Source of the DNA: Auricularia sp. M13
Taxonomy: Eukaryota > Basidiomycota > Agaricomycetes > Auriculariales > Auriculariaceae
Assembly: GCA_037042915.1 (NCBI GenBank)
Contig: CM073198.1
Coordinates: 1,984,001 to 2,048,000 of the forward strand
Reading direction: 5' to 3'
Length of the DNA stretch: 64,000 bases
The stretch's first letter is position 1; each line of letters starts with the position of its first letter. The notes under the pieces are model-generated. The model was not told the DNA's origin and did no database searches. It was given only the letters and a program-made list of their open reading frames with translations. The translations under genes were made by a program, and so were the position numbers. Below, piece by piece: positions 21,079-32,021 of this stretch.

Positions 21079-23780
21079 CTATATGAATCCTCCTCCGGAC
21101 CCAGCGCGCGACTGCGCCTGCGACTGCAGCGTCTCCTCGGCAAGGAACGCCTGCAGCGTCTGCGCGCCCTGCTGCGCGCTGGCGAACGTCGCGGTGGACG
21201 CGACGCTGCCGCTGCGCGCCGAGCGCGGCGACCCGATGCCGAGCACGCTCGGCCGCTTGCGCGCGACGGGCATGTCCTGCACGGGCGGCGGAGGCGGGGG
21301 CACGTCGGCGGTGTTGGTCGACGACACGCTCGGGCTGCGCCCGCGCCAGCTCTTCAGGATGCCGCGCTTGCCCACCGAGCCCTGGTTCTGGCCAGCGCCT
21401 TGCTGCTGGCCGGGCAGCGGCGACATCGGCGGCGGCGAGGTGGACGGCACCGCGCCGGCCGCGGCCATCGCGTGCGCGCGCGCCGCGGGGTGGTTCGGGT
21501 AGCGCGACTCCTGGTCGAAGTGGAACGGGTCGAGGTCCGACCCGCGCTTCCCGCTGCCGCCACTCGGGCTCGCGAGCACGCTAGCCGTGTCGCTCTCGCT
21601 CAGGCTGAGGCTCGGGCTCTGCGGCGGGTTCATCTGCTGCTGCTGCTGCATGAACGCCGCTTGTTGGGATGCCATCGACCCGCTGGACGGGTTAGGCGAC
21701 GACGGAATGGGCGACATGGGCGGCAGCGGCGGCACACCCGCGCTGCCGGGCATCTTGCCGCTCGCGGCCGCGAGACTCGACGCGGAGCTCTTGCGCCATA
21801 GCCGCCTGAACCCCTTCGATATGATCGAGTTAGTGCGCTCGCGCCCTGGGACATCCTCGTTCATCGAGTCCTGCGAGAACCGGCTTCCGGGCAAACTCGA
21901 CCCGCGCGGCGGCGGCGGCGCGTCCTTGCCGTCCTTGCCGGCCGTCATGGCCTCACCGAACGACTTGGGCGCAAACGGGTCGGGCGATAGCGGGTATCCA
22001 GGACTTTGCGTCGCACTCGGAGATTGGGGCTGTTGTTGCGGCTTGCCATTGATGGTCAGCTTCGGAGGCGCTTCGGGAAATTTGAAGTCGGCGGAGGTGG
22101 GAGTCTGGCGGGCGGGAGAGTTGCCAATACCAGGCGAGTACAACGGGTTTCCATTCGATGCGAACGGTACGTGCGGCCACGAAGGCGGCTCTCCAAAGGC
22201 CTCCGGCGACGGCATGTTGCTGTGTTCGTCCGTCAATACCATGCGATACCATTACGGCACACACTTACGGGGATAGTTGTGTTCGTGTAGGCGTAGCGGA
22301 CATCGTGGAGGCGGATGTAGGCTGCTGGGGTTCAGCTGCGCCCTCGTCTTCCGTGGGCAGCCGCGGGGAATATTGCTTCATCGCCTGAACCGGAAAAACC
22401 ACGATCAATCATACACTTACAAACAGTCCCGAGGACAAGCAAACAAAGACGCACCTTCTCGAGCGAATCGAGATTTTCTTTCATGATTATGTGGCTCGCG
22501 CGCGGGTCGTAGTGCGCGCGGCCGAGGAATGAGAGGTCGTCCTCGCCCTCGGGCGGGCCGTCAATGAGAATGCGGTATGCGAGATGTGAAGAATCGTCGT
22601 CGTCAAGGTCAACCGGCGAGTCGCTGAGCACCTTCAGCGGCGGCGGGACCTGCCCCCCACCGCGCCTCCGCCGCGGCGTCGAGTAACCCAGACCCACTCT
22701 CCGCGTGACGTCCTCGACCTCCTCGTCCGCGTCCGCCTTGTCCGATGCCGAGAGGCTGAACTGGCTCCGCAGCCCAGTGCTGGAGCCGGTGTCAGCACGG
22801 TTGCGTCCCGACGTAAGCGAGGAAGCGCTGCGTGAGCGCTTGCTGGGGAGCTCCAATGGCAGCGGCGAGCCGGGCGTCGACGGGAGGCGGCGCAGATGGC
22901 GGGTCTTGAGCCAGTTGGCAAACCAGGTCGCCTTGCGCCGGTCAATGTCGAATTCGACCTTGGCAATGATGGGCAGCGAGAGCGGCGACGGGCTGCTCAG
23001 GTCGAGCGCTGATGCGTGGGCCTCAGAGGACGCGGGCGACGGGTACGACGACTGTGGGCTGCTGGATTTTTCGCTGGCCGACGATGGTGGGATGGCCTGC
23101 AGCGCACGTATCGAGTCCTCGCGCTCGGCCTTGAGCGCCTTGAACCAGAGCAACTTCCAGGCGTCGTCGGTGATGCGGGGGCCAGGTTCGCCGCCCTGGA
23201 AGAGGTAGAGCACGAGGCCGCCGGTGCTCGGCAGCGCGTACTCGCGCGCGATGGCACCGAGCATGCTCGCGAGCGTCGGCTGCAGCTGGATGAGCGTGCC
23301 GCGGGTGAACTGGGCATGGTATCCAGGCGCCGCCTTGGGGTACGGCGAGAGCGAGCCGCCTGCCGAGCCGCCATCGTCCTCGTCGTCGTCCTCGTCGTCC
23401 TCGGGCTGGATGTTGCGCGGCGGGATGACGTGCAGCAGGAAGCGCGACGCGGCGGCCGGCTTGGATGCCGGCGCGGCCGACGGGGCGTGCACGCCGAGCG
23501 CGTTGGCGATGGCCGCGAGCTTGTGCGGCGCGAGCGGCGTGCGGGGCGTGTGCGTGCGCGGGGCGGCGCTGGCGGGGCCGGGCGAGGGGGGCGCGACGGT
23601 CTGGCGCGGCGACGGCGGGACGCTGCCCGACGTCGACAGCGGCGGCACGGGCGGCAGCTCGACGGGCAGCGGCAGGCCGAACGGGTTGCGCAGGAGCTCC
23701 TTGGGGAACGTCGACGGCAGCGTCTCGCGCTTTGCCCGCACCGACGGGCGGCGCCCAATCGTCACCGTCACCTCGGCCAT
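21079..23780 (-). CDS. Uncharacterised 860-aa Pro/Ser-rich protein with one globular domain
   Basis: Three exons (complement of 21079-22219, 22269-22384, 22455-23780) join in phase to 860 residues. The N-terminus is basic (MAEVTVTIGRRPSVRAKRE). A globular domain near residues 100-220 includes RFLLHVIPPRNIQPEDD, FTRGTLIQLQPTLASMLGAI and GGLVLYLFQGGEPGPRITDD. A second conserved-looking piece is VEFDIDRRKATWFANWLKTR, then YRILIDGPPEGEDDLSFLGR. From about residue 450 it is largely disordered, with PPPPPPP (a potential SH3 or profilin ligand), a glutamine run and many SP/TP sites. The domain resembles uncharacterised proteins of other Dikarya as I remember them; no function is claimed. It is divergent from the TEN1-like gene, with only 51 bp between start codons. 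Confidence 0.82.
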
Positions 23781-23831
23781 GGCACGCAGCGACTGAGAAC
23801 GACCGTCGGAGTTGGCCGCCGTCAGCCCGAG
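23781..23831. promoter_or_regulatory. Very short divergent promoter (51 bp between start codons)
   Basis: The start codons of the 860-aa gene (23780, minus) and the TEN1-like gene (23832, plus) are 51 bp apart. At least one promoter must therefore overlap the other gene's transcribed region, which implies linked expression. Confidence 0.5.
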
Positions 23832-24355
23832 ATGCTGCCCGCCCACGCCAAGGTCGTCCCGCTCGACCGCGTCCACACCGAGCAGGACGGCGAGAAGGTC
23901 CGCCTCGTCGCCAGGCCCGTCGCCGCCCAGCCTTTGCCCAGAGCTCTCATCGCTGACCAGCGCACCGCAGAACGGCTGCATTCGACGCGCACTCCGCCAC
24001 GCTGCTCGTGCAGCACGCCGCGCACGGGCTGCTCGTCGACGTCTCGCTCGTGCTCGACCCCAGCGCGCACGCCGCCTGGCTGCGCCCGAAGGCCATTGTG
24101 ATGCTCGTGGGCCGCATCGAGCGCGTCGAGGTATGCACTCTATCTCCTGCCTTTTTCGGCCAAGCCCTGCCGATGACATTCCGTGCTTGTCAGGTGGCGC
24201 TGCCGCTGCCGAAGCCGGCCAACACGACCGTGACCGTCGACGACCGTCTCGTCCTCCGCGCCATCCTCGCCCGACACATCGACGACTCGGACTTTGACCT
24301 CGCGACCTGGCATATGGCCATTCCCGCCCGCGAGAGCACCGTCGCGACAGATTGA
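23832..24355 (+). CDS. TEN1: TEN1-like subunit of the CST telomere-capping complex
   Basis: Three exons (23832-23914, 23971-24130, 24194-24355) give 134 residues, close to human TEN1 in length. It starts MLPAHAKVVPLDRVHTEQDG, like the MLP...P start of the family. An OB-fold pattern follows: VRLVAR, then FDAHSATLLVQHAAHGLLVD, VSLVLDP, and AIVMLVGRIERVEVALPLP. The C-terminal helix contains ILARHIDDSDFDLATW. CST binds single-stranded telomeric DNA and assists lagging-strand fill-in. The assignment rests on strand order and length rather than a diagnostic motif. The first intron needs a GC donor (GCCCGT) to keep phase. The TGA stop at 24353-24355 is the first codon of the tandem array. Confidence 0.6.
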
Positions 24356-24483
24356 ACTCGTCGAAAGCACGATGACATTCCAGAGAGCAGAGCAGCGTCA
24401 GCGTCAGACAAGTGTACATATGTACAATACACGGCATAATACAGATCGCAGAGAGGGAAACCATAAAGAGCATGAAAAGTCGT

Positions 24484-26805
24484 CTACGCACTCACGGGAG
24501 CAGGGGTCGCCGGCAGCTTGCCCTCCTTGAAGCCGCACCAGCCGCGCACGCTGCGGCTGATCTGCGTGTCCTCGCAGAACCCCATCTTCTCCTCGAGTTT
24601 GCGCGCCGCGTTGCGCTCGCGCTCGCGGTCGAGCTCGAACGCGAGCTCGGCCTTGGTCAGCGGCGCCTTCTTCGGCGCGACCCAGCCGAGCGACTCCCAC
24701 AGCGCGTCCTTGAAGCTCGTCCGCGCGTGCATGTCCGCCGCGTAGCTCGCCACGAGCGCGTCGAACCGCACGCGCGGCTCGTCCTCGTCCTCGTCCCACC
24801 CGGCCGCGATCAGGTCCTTGCGCCGCCGCTCCTCCTTGAGCTGCAGCACGAGCTCGTCCCACATCGCCTCGCGCATCGCCAGCACGCTCATGTACGCGTG
24901 GTACAGATGCAGCGCCAGTCCGCGCGGCGTCCACTTCGCGAAGCTGAGATGCGGCGCGGGCGCATGCTTGAGCTGCTTGCGCTCCTCGCTCGACAGCTGC
25001 AGGTCGCGCCCGTCGCCCGCGTCGAACGGCTGGTACGACGGCGACTTGGGCGGCTTGCTCGCGCGCACCGTCGGCGCGTCCGACTCGGCCGTGTCGGGCC
25101 GCGGCGGCTCCTTGGACGTCCCAGGCAGCGGCACCGGCTCCGTCGTCTCTGGCGAGCTCGACGCCGATTTCGTCGACGACGAGCCCGACGAGCCCCGCGC
25201 GCCGCCCGTCCCGTTGTCCGACGGCAGCGGCGGCGGCGGGTACGGCAGGTCGATCCGCGGGCCGCAATACACATGGCGAAAGTGGATATTCATCAGCCCG
25301 TGCAGAATCGCTGTCCGTCACGTCAGCCAGCGGCACAGTGACGGGCTCGGGGACGCACATGTGGGCTTGGTGTTGATGAAGCGGCGCTCAAACACGCTGA
25401 AGAACAGGTGCTCGAGCAGCGCGTGGTCGTGCTCGGGCAGCGGCACGGGCTCGCCGTTGATCTTGTGCGCCTTGCGTCGATGGCGCGGCTTCGCCGTGAA
25501 CGAGCGCGGCAGCGTCGGGAACATCACGTCTGCCACGAATCAGATTTTCGATGCCGCGAGAGGCATCGGGCTGCGCACGGACCTTCTTCGATGAGATTGA
25601 AGGAGCCGCCAGGGCTCAACACCCTCCAAACTTCCTGTATGCGCGATGAGCAAAGGAAGAGCAGTGGTTGCGTTGAGCCGCGTACCTCGAACAACACGTC
25701 CCACTTGTGTCGCATCAGCCTGGGCTTCGAAACATGTGCAGGGCGCGGACGGACCTTGTCTTCTGGCACGCCTTTGGAGACATAGCGGATGTGAACGTGG
25801 TCAAACTCGCCGTCTGCGGCAAAGTGTGTTAGCCAGCAGCATCGCGCAGATATCACCAGGGCAGGACATCAATATTTTGACCCGCAATACGCTGAATCCG
25901 AGCGTAGGTATTGCTTGAATCTTGTAACATATAGAACTTGAGGAGATACCAAACGAAGACCGACTCTTACAACAGGCGTCAGTTGCGCCGTGCACAAGAC
26001 TCGCACCATGCACAGGATGTGCACTCTGTGCAGGACGCGTGCCGTGCGCAGGGTGTGCGCCCATGCGCTGCTCGCCGAGCCTCAAGAGCCGGTCTTCGTG
26101 TGGTCCTCAAGTATTTTGTGCACAATGTTTCAAGCAATACCTCTACGCATTCCGGGCCAGTATACTTGTGCCCCATCCTGGTGTATATGGGAAACGGCGC
26201 ACCCGCAAAGCGAAGTGTATGTGCGAGACTGGGGGGGTTGTCAGCTTTCGGGGCGAGTCGGCGCATGCACGAGTTGCTGTGTACTCACTCTACGCGAGAG
26301 GTGATGGGCAAGTGGGCTACGGTGCTGGCTACGGAGAGGTTCAGGGCACCAGGTCAAACCCGACCTGCACAACGGCGGTCAAGATCGAATAACTGTGGAC
26401 GGTGGCGACGCACAAATCGAGTCTCCTGTGAGCGTCGGTGTCAGACGGCGAGCAGAATAATTGTGATTATTGTTGCGTACTGGCCATAGCCTCGCAGCCT
26501 CCATAATCCATGCCGGGCAAGCCTCACACGAGAGCGTCGAGCAGCGTGCAGTCAGTCACAGCCAGTCTGGGCGCGCGTGAGACAGCGTTAGCAAGCATTG
26601 CAGCAGCGTACGCACCCCATAGACAAGATCAAGCGCCTTGCGGGTGACCGTTGGAGAAGTCGACCATAGAGCCAGTGCCGCCCTTGAGCTTGACGAGCTC
26701 GAGGTGGTCCATGACGTCGAGGTCGAGGAACTCGCGGTCGAAGCAGAGCGGGTACGGCGCGTTGGAGGCCGGGAAAGCGTGCAGCTTGCGGCCGTCGGAC
26801 GTCAT
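24484..26805 (-). pseudogene. SAM-dependent methyltransferase, 5' half broken (copy 1)
   Basis: Five 3' exons are clean: complement of 25755-25813, 25686-25703, 25583-25634, 25359-25529 and 24484-25310. They splice to FDHVHIRYVSKGVPEDKWDV, LFEEVWRVLSPGGSFNLIEE, then DVMFPTLPRSFTAKPR. This is the motif II/III half of an Agaricomycete class I methyltransferase family, followed by a long C-terminal region. The 5' part is damaged. The exon from 26805 (MTSDGRKLHAFPASNAPYPL) runs into a frameshift at about 26630. The SAM motif I expected as LDLGCG reads LDLVYG. The exon with VGFDLVP (26344-26363) meets TGA at 26341-26343. A foldback occupies 25885-26175. Without motif I, catalysis is unlikely. The substrate is unknown. 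Confidence 0.75.
25885..26175. repeat. Imperfect foldback (about 90-bp arms) inside the methyltransferase pseudogene, copy 1
   Basis: The left arm, 25885-25970, matches the reverse complement of 26085-26175. Shared blocks in order are GGTATTGCTTGAA, ACTTGAGGA, ACGAAGACCG and CTCTT, with small indels. The roughly 110-bp loop is GC-rich and carries degenerate short repeats of the form TGTGCA/TGCACA/TGCGC. It sits where the methyltransferase should encode the segment between FDLVP and FDHVH. Confidence 0.65.
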
Positions 26806-27382
26806 AATGCAGTCGACGATCGTCGCGGGCGGCCGGCGCGGGGAGCTGCTCTCGGGCTGGCGAGCGGAGCTGAGAGAGGCGGAATAAGGTGCAATGTGCC
26901 AGAGACAGAAGCGTGTGCCCGCGAGTGCCTCTTTCCTTCGCCCCATTTCCAAGCGCACGCGCCCACATCGCCGCCCGCCGTGCCGCGTGCAGCTCCCGTC
27001 CCGCCGCACATCCCATGCGCTGCCGGATGCTCGACTGCGCGCGCTCGTCGTGCAACGAGCGCCCATCGCGTTCGTGCAAGACTGCGCCCGGCCGCGCGCC
27101 GTCCTGAACCGCGCCCTCGCTCCGCTGCCGTCTCTGTGCGCCCGCGCCTACGTCGCCTGTAGCCAATATGTCAGCGCGCGCCCCGAATATATGCCCCCGC
27201 CATCCGCTCACTGCAGCTGAACGGGTGAACGACTGACCAAGTCATTGATAATCCGCGGAATTTACAACTTGACTTGAGTGCTGCAGACAACTCTGGGAAG
27301 CGCTATGGGTATTCAAACTACTTGTATTAGGTCCAGACATATACATACACGCAGCTTTGGTAGTGCTACTCGTTCGGAACTC
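26806..27382. other. Region between the methyltransferase relic and the microexon gene (copy 1)
   Basis: Open frames continue on the minus strand upstream of 26805 (possible further 5' exons ending at a CGCCAG acceptor near 26865), but none could be tied to the methyltransferase family with confidence. The 3' UTR of the microexon gene lies at its right end. Confidence 0.35.
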
Positions 27383-30047
27383 CTAATAGGTGCCTCTGGT
27401 TTTCTGTTTCATGGATGGCGACTGCCCAGCCTCTACGCCCTGCCGCCGATCCAGCGCGTGCCCATATTCCCGCGCGAGGCCACAAAGACGACCGATCGAC
27501 AGAACTTCTGAACTGAAAGAACGTCAGCGTTGGGAATTGTGCAAGCAAAGACGACTTGACATACACGAAGACATGTTCAACACCTTGCAGCGCCTTGATC
27601 TTCAGCGCCAGGTTGTGTTACTGAAGGTCATGGTCAGCGTCCACTGGCAGCAAATGTAAAGACAGCTTGACGTACCAAAGACAACATTTCAGCCGTTCGG
27701 CGGCGAGGCAGAGTAACGGCGTGTGGCAGACGAAGACCATGGCGTGTGTTGATCTTGAGCGCTAGGTCGTCGAAAGGCCGAACTCATAGATCTAGAGGCA
27801 AATGGTCAGTATCAAGCAAATGCGACGATCGAGAACTTCTTAACGCACCAGGATAACATGGGAAACTGCACCGACAGCATAACGGCCGTTCGGCGGCGGG
27901 ACAGAGTAACGGCATGCGGGGTCTGCGTTTGCACGGTCAGCGGCATAATGAGTTCGAGGATGACCTGACGTACCGCCGCGCTGGCGTGATCTTCAGCGCC
28001 AGGTTGTTGGACGGCGCGACACGGACTGGATCTGGAGGGAAACGATCAGCGTCAAGCAAAAGTGAAGATCGAAGACTTCTTAACGCACCAGGATAATATG
28101 GGAAACTGCACCGACAGCATAACGGCCGTTCGGCGGTGGGACAGAGTAACGGCATGCGGGGTCTGCATTTGCACGCCGGTCAGCAGCATAATGACTTAGA
28201 GGACGACCTGACGCACCGCCGCGCTGGCGTGTTGATCTTCAGCGCCAGGTTGTTGGACAGCGCGACACGGACTGGATCTGGAGGGGAACGATCAGCGTCA
28301 AGCAAAAATGAAGATCGAAGACTTCTTAACACACCAGGATAACATGGTAAATTGCACCGACAGCATAACGGCCGTTCGGCGGTGGGACAGAGTAACGGCG
28401 TGCAGTGGCTGCGTTCAGGCGGGCGAGCAACACGATACCGCGGCGGCGTGTGTTGATCTTCAGCGCTAGGTCGTGGGACGGCGCGGCATACAAGAGTTCT
28501 AGAGGGAAACGGTCAGTGTCCAACAAAACTGACGATCGAAGACGCCTGGACGTACCAGAGAGACATAGAACACTTCAGCCGTTCGGCGTCGAGACAAAGT
28601 AACGGCGTGTGGAACCTGCGTACGTGCGGTCAGCAACATAATGTGCATCTCGAGGGCGACGTGACGTACCGACCGACAGCGCAACGCCGGCGTGTGTTGA
28701 TCTTGAGCGCCAGGTTATGGACCGGCGCAGCTCGGCGAGAATCTGAGGGAGTTTTTGCATGGTCACCGGCGAGCTCACTGCGACTTGTCGAACGCACGCA
28801 CCGGAACAACATAAAAATGCCGTTCTTCAGTGCGTGCTGATCTCGAGCGCCAGATTACGGGCAGGCGCGGGGAGACATCTAGAGGACAGTTGAAACGTCA
28901 GCGGCGAACTCTTCGACGGGCGAAGACGACTTGACGTACCGGAAAAGTGCAAGGTCAGTGCAACTGGAACACAACGGCCGTTCGGTAGTGAAATAATGTG
29001 TTGATCTTCAGCGCTAGGTCATGGAGTCGCGATCGGCAGGGGAGCTAAAGAAGAAAACGGTCAGCGTCACGGTCAAGCCGGCGAAGACGAGTTGACATAC
29101 CCGGTAGCCTCGGCAGTCCAGATATGCAGATTGTCAGCATAGCGTTAGTTCTGAGATACAGCAGCGGGACGGCATGTCAGAACTACGGTAAACGATCAGC
29201 GCGAGGTTGAAACTGTCAACAAAAACTTGACATACCAGCGAGATTGATCGCGCCAGCAGGACGGCCCGGCAGCATAGCGATGTGGCAGTCGTTCCTCATG
29301 CCCGTGAATATCGTCGGACGTGGCGAAGGGGACGACGAGTCGGTGCGGACGAGCAGCGGTTCGCCGACCTGGAACACGAAAATAGTGAGTATTCCGATCG
29401 TAAGGCGCAGAAGGACAGCGTGACGTACCTATTTTGAAACGTGCACTGCGATGGTCATCCGAGAATATACTGCGCACGGTTTGCAATTGTGGTCAGCATG
29501 ATGTCTGAACGCAAAGACGACGCGATCGACATACCTTTACAGTAACAACAGCCGCTACTTACGGAAGTGCAGCGGTGCTGCGCGTGTCACGTCCGCAACG
29601 TTGAGTATTGCCGGAAATGAGCTTGCGGACGGTGTGGGTGGAGGCGTGAACTCGGCGACGACGAAGCGACTTACGGCGTCGACACGAACATTCAGCCGTT
29701 CGGCAGCCTGGGCGTTCCGCAGTTAGTGGTACAGTAGTAACGTGCTGCGAGTATGGCTGACTTACCTGTCAGGAGCAGCGTAACGTGGCGGTGGCGCAGG
29801 AACAGACCCGAAGTAGCTGCAAGACAACGGTCAGCGGGAAAGCAATGATCGTGCGAGGACGACCTGACGTACGGCTCGGCAGATTATGCGGTTGCAACTA
29901 TCTATGCGCGGCAGCCTAATTGAGAGGTAGCGTCAGCGCGGGAGCGAGGCAGGTCGGTGATGGTGGACGTACGAGGTCAAGGAACGAAGCGGGATACACC
30001 GGAGCCTCGCGATCGCTGCATGAGTGCGACGTGCGGTCATCAGACAT
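27383..30047 (-). CDS. Microexon-rich gene with repeating two-exon module (copy 1)
   Basis: More than 15 short exons alternate with 45-65 bp introns, marked by about 20 GTACGTC/GTATGTC donors and CTGAC-N-CAG acceptors. A possible first exon, 30047-29973, encodes MSDDRTSHSCSDREAPVYPA and SFLDL. Between about 29,030 and 27,590 a module repeats. One exon encodes a core like SNNLALKI or HDLALKINT (eight copies). The next encodes a core like TPLLCLAAERLK (seven similar). Modules near 27,750-28,700 recur every 221-246 bp, and copies differ by whole codons in the exons. The last exon ends REYGHALDRRQGVEAG to a TAG at 27383. The family is unknown, and exact exon joins at the 5' end are uncertain; one or more may be broken. 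Confidence 0.55.
27588..29030 (-). repeat. Degenerate tandem array of exon-intron modules (copy 1)
   Basis: On the plus strand GATCTTCAGCGC/GATCTTGAGCGC cores lie at 27,595, 27,751, 27,988, 28,234, 28,455, 28,699, 28,839 and 29,002. GCCGTTCGGC cores lie between them, with one more near 29,691. The blocks at 27,830-28,070 and 28,070-28,315 are nearly identical. Exon and intron are duplicated together. Confidence 0.75.
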
Positions 30048-30301
30048 TGAGAAAGCGGTGAGCGTGAAAGCTCCTTCTGCGAGAAAGTGATTCATAATGC
30101 CATTGGCGGAGGAGGCGAATCTGGCACTCACCGTGAGCAACGATGTCGAAGCGCGTTGCAAGTCGCGAGGAACGATGTGAACGACAGTGGTTTCGACGAG
30201 GAGAGAACGAGGGCGTGCAGCAAGAGTGTAGGAAAGAAACGAATATGGGAGAGAAGAACAGTGTTGGCGGGGAATGCGGTTGAATGGCGAGTTGGGGGTG
30301 G

Positions 30302-30310
30302 CTTTTATAG
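30302..30310 (-). promoter_or_regulatory. TATA box of the microexon gene (copy 1)
   Basis: The minus strand reads CTATAAAAG. It is followed downstream by a pyrimidine-rich leader with many CTTTC/CTCTC stretches and, about 255 bp on, by the proposed start codon at 30047. A GTGAGT donor near 30,135 suggests an intron in the 5' UTR. Confidence 0.55.
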
Positions 30311-32021
30311 CTGCTCAAGCACCCGTCCGGCGAGGAACGACGCATTCTCGGCCGTTCCTTCGCCGTACACGAGTCATACTCCGATTGATTCTGGCGGCAT
30401 GTATTCCCGCAGCTGGCCGTAGCCGCTGAATGGGCGGAAGCGAGGTCTGGTGCGATGCGCGGCGTTGGGGCTCTGGGCGCGCTTCCGGTGCCGCCGACCG
30501 TCCAACGCAAATTTCTCGACGCCCTCTCAAGCTCTCCCCTCCATCTCTCGCACACTCATGGGTCACGTGATCTATGTGTGGACCATGAGGTTGGCCGAGG
30601 GGTGAGGGGCCCCTATACCCCCCTATACTGCAAAATGTCTCCAACCTACGATCTCTCACCCCACCCCAAACGGCGCGTTTCCAAGCGCGGCCCGTGCTTC
30701 TCGCATCACATCAAGCACGTCAATCAGCGTCGCAGCTCCTGGATTCCGGTGGAACGAGGCGTTTCGCGCGGAATGCAGATTTGGACGACTTACGCGCGCT
30801 GCGCCTCTCGGCCTTCCGTCGCTTGCTTTCAAATGAGAAACGTCTTACGAGAGCAGTAGAGCAAGTTATCCGCCGATTGGAGATGCGGTGTTGCACGAGG
30901 CCTGGTCGGCGGTCCGTGTTCGAGGTCGGTTGCGCAAGAACTCAGGGTTTCCGCATTCAGCCGACGTCCCGCGGAATGCTTCTCGCCCCGCTGAAATCTC
31001 GAGTTTTACACATCCTCTGGCGTGCGATAAAAAGTCACGTGACATTTCTACAGTTACGAACGGCACCCATGTCCTGAGTACCCGCGAAAGTGAATTTCAA
31101 CTTGGGAAAGTGCGCATTTGCATTCGAGCAGCGCGGCAGCCGTTGATCTGTCGAAACAAATCCCGCAACACGAAATAGCATAAAAACTCTTTAGAGTGAG
31201 TCAAATAAGTATCCTGTACTGCGTCACCTTGTGGTGGGTCAAATCTTGCAACCGCTGCTAATTCTCTGGCCCGAGCTGCACGCTAAAGAGCAACTGCGGG
31301 CGCTCAGTGCGACTCGTCCGACTCTTTGTGCCTGGACCGCTTTCATATCTCCGACAGCTCATTTCAGTGAGTTTCTCATTCTCAGGCACACTCCTCTGAG
31401 CCAGCAGCGATTGAGATGCATGATCAATTTACGAGGCGTAATTTGAACTTGCACTCGCACATGCACTATGCGCGGTGTGCCTGACTGATGTCCTCGTGGA
31501 GGGTCCGTCGCATAATGGAGAGACGCTGACGCGCACGCACTGTATGCAAGCGTGCTAATATCGATTGCGAGTGCCCGGCGTTGAGAAGGCGATGAACGGA
31601 AGAACCGCCGGTGGCTACCCTCGGCTAAATCTGAATGGCTCGCTAAACTTGACAAAGCCCGCGCGCCACCGCGGTTCGACAGCGGAGAATGAACTGTTTT
31701 TTTTCCAGACTTCTTTGGCCCAAGACATTCTCGAGCTGAAGCCGACCTCTTCATAAAGACCCCCGAGATGCTCGTCGCATTCTTCGTTATCCCATCCGGC
31801 GCCCCGCCGACGCGCTGCTCGAGCTCTGCGCAAGCGTGCTCAGTACAGCGGCGCTATTCTCAATTGCATTGCACTCCTGCCGTGCTCATGGTTGCTGAGG
31901 CCAGATCACGTGAGTGTCTCTCTTTCAGCATCCAGTTCTCCGTGCACACCGTCCCTCCCATCACTGCCCATTCCATCACCTCTCCTTGTCTTTGGTGCAT
32001 CCCTGCTGACCACACTTGCAG
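30311..32021. other. Intergenic block of the unit with three TCACGTGA palindromes (copy 1)
   Basis: The 8-bp palindrome TCACGTGA occurs at 30563, 31035 and 31906. It is the core bound by bHLH factors such as Cbf1. Several short open frames occur (for example from an ATG at 30635 starting MSPTYDLSPHPKRRVSK), but none has a supporting family or convincing splice structure. Confidence 0.45.

Noticed and set aside
24412-25341. Long Arg-rich open frame on the plus strand opposite the methyltransferase 3' exons
   Set aside because: It is the complement of a real GC-rich coding exon; its Arg/Leu-heavy composition is typical of an antisense shadow, and it recurs in each copy for the same reason.
27588-29030. 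CRISPR-like regular repeats
   Set aside because: The period is about 240 bp, the repeats are degenerate and contain splice signals, and the DNA is eukaryotic; there are no cas genes.
30635-30859. Possible gene start (MSPTYDLSPHPKRRVSK) after a TATACC-like sequence
   Set aside because: The frame is basic and low in hydrophobic residues, and no downstream exon could be joined with confidence; left as intergenic.
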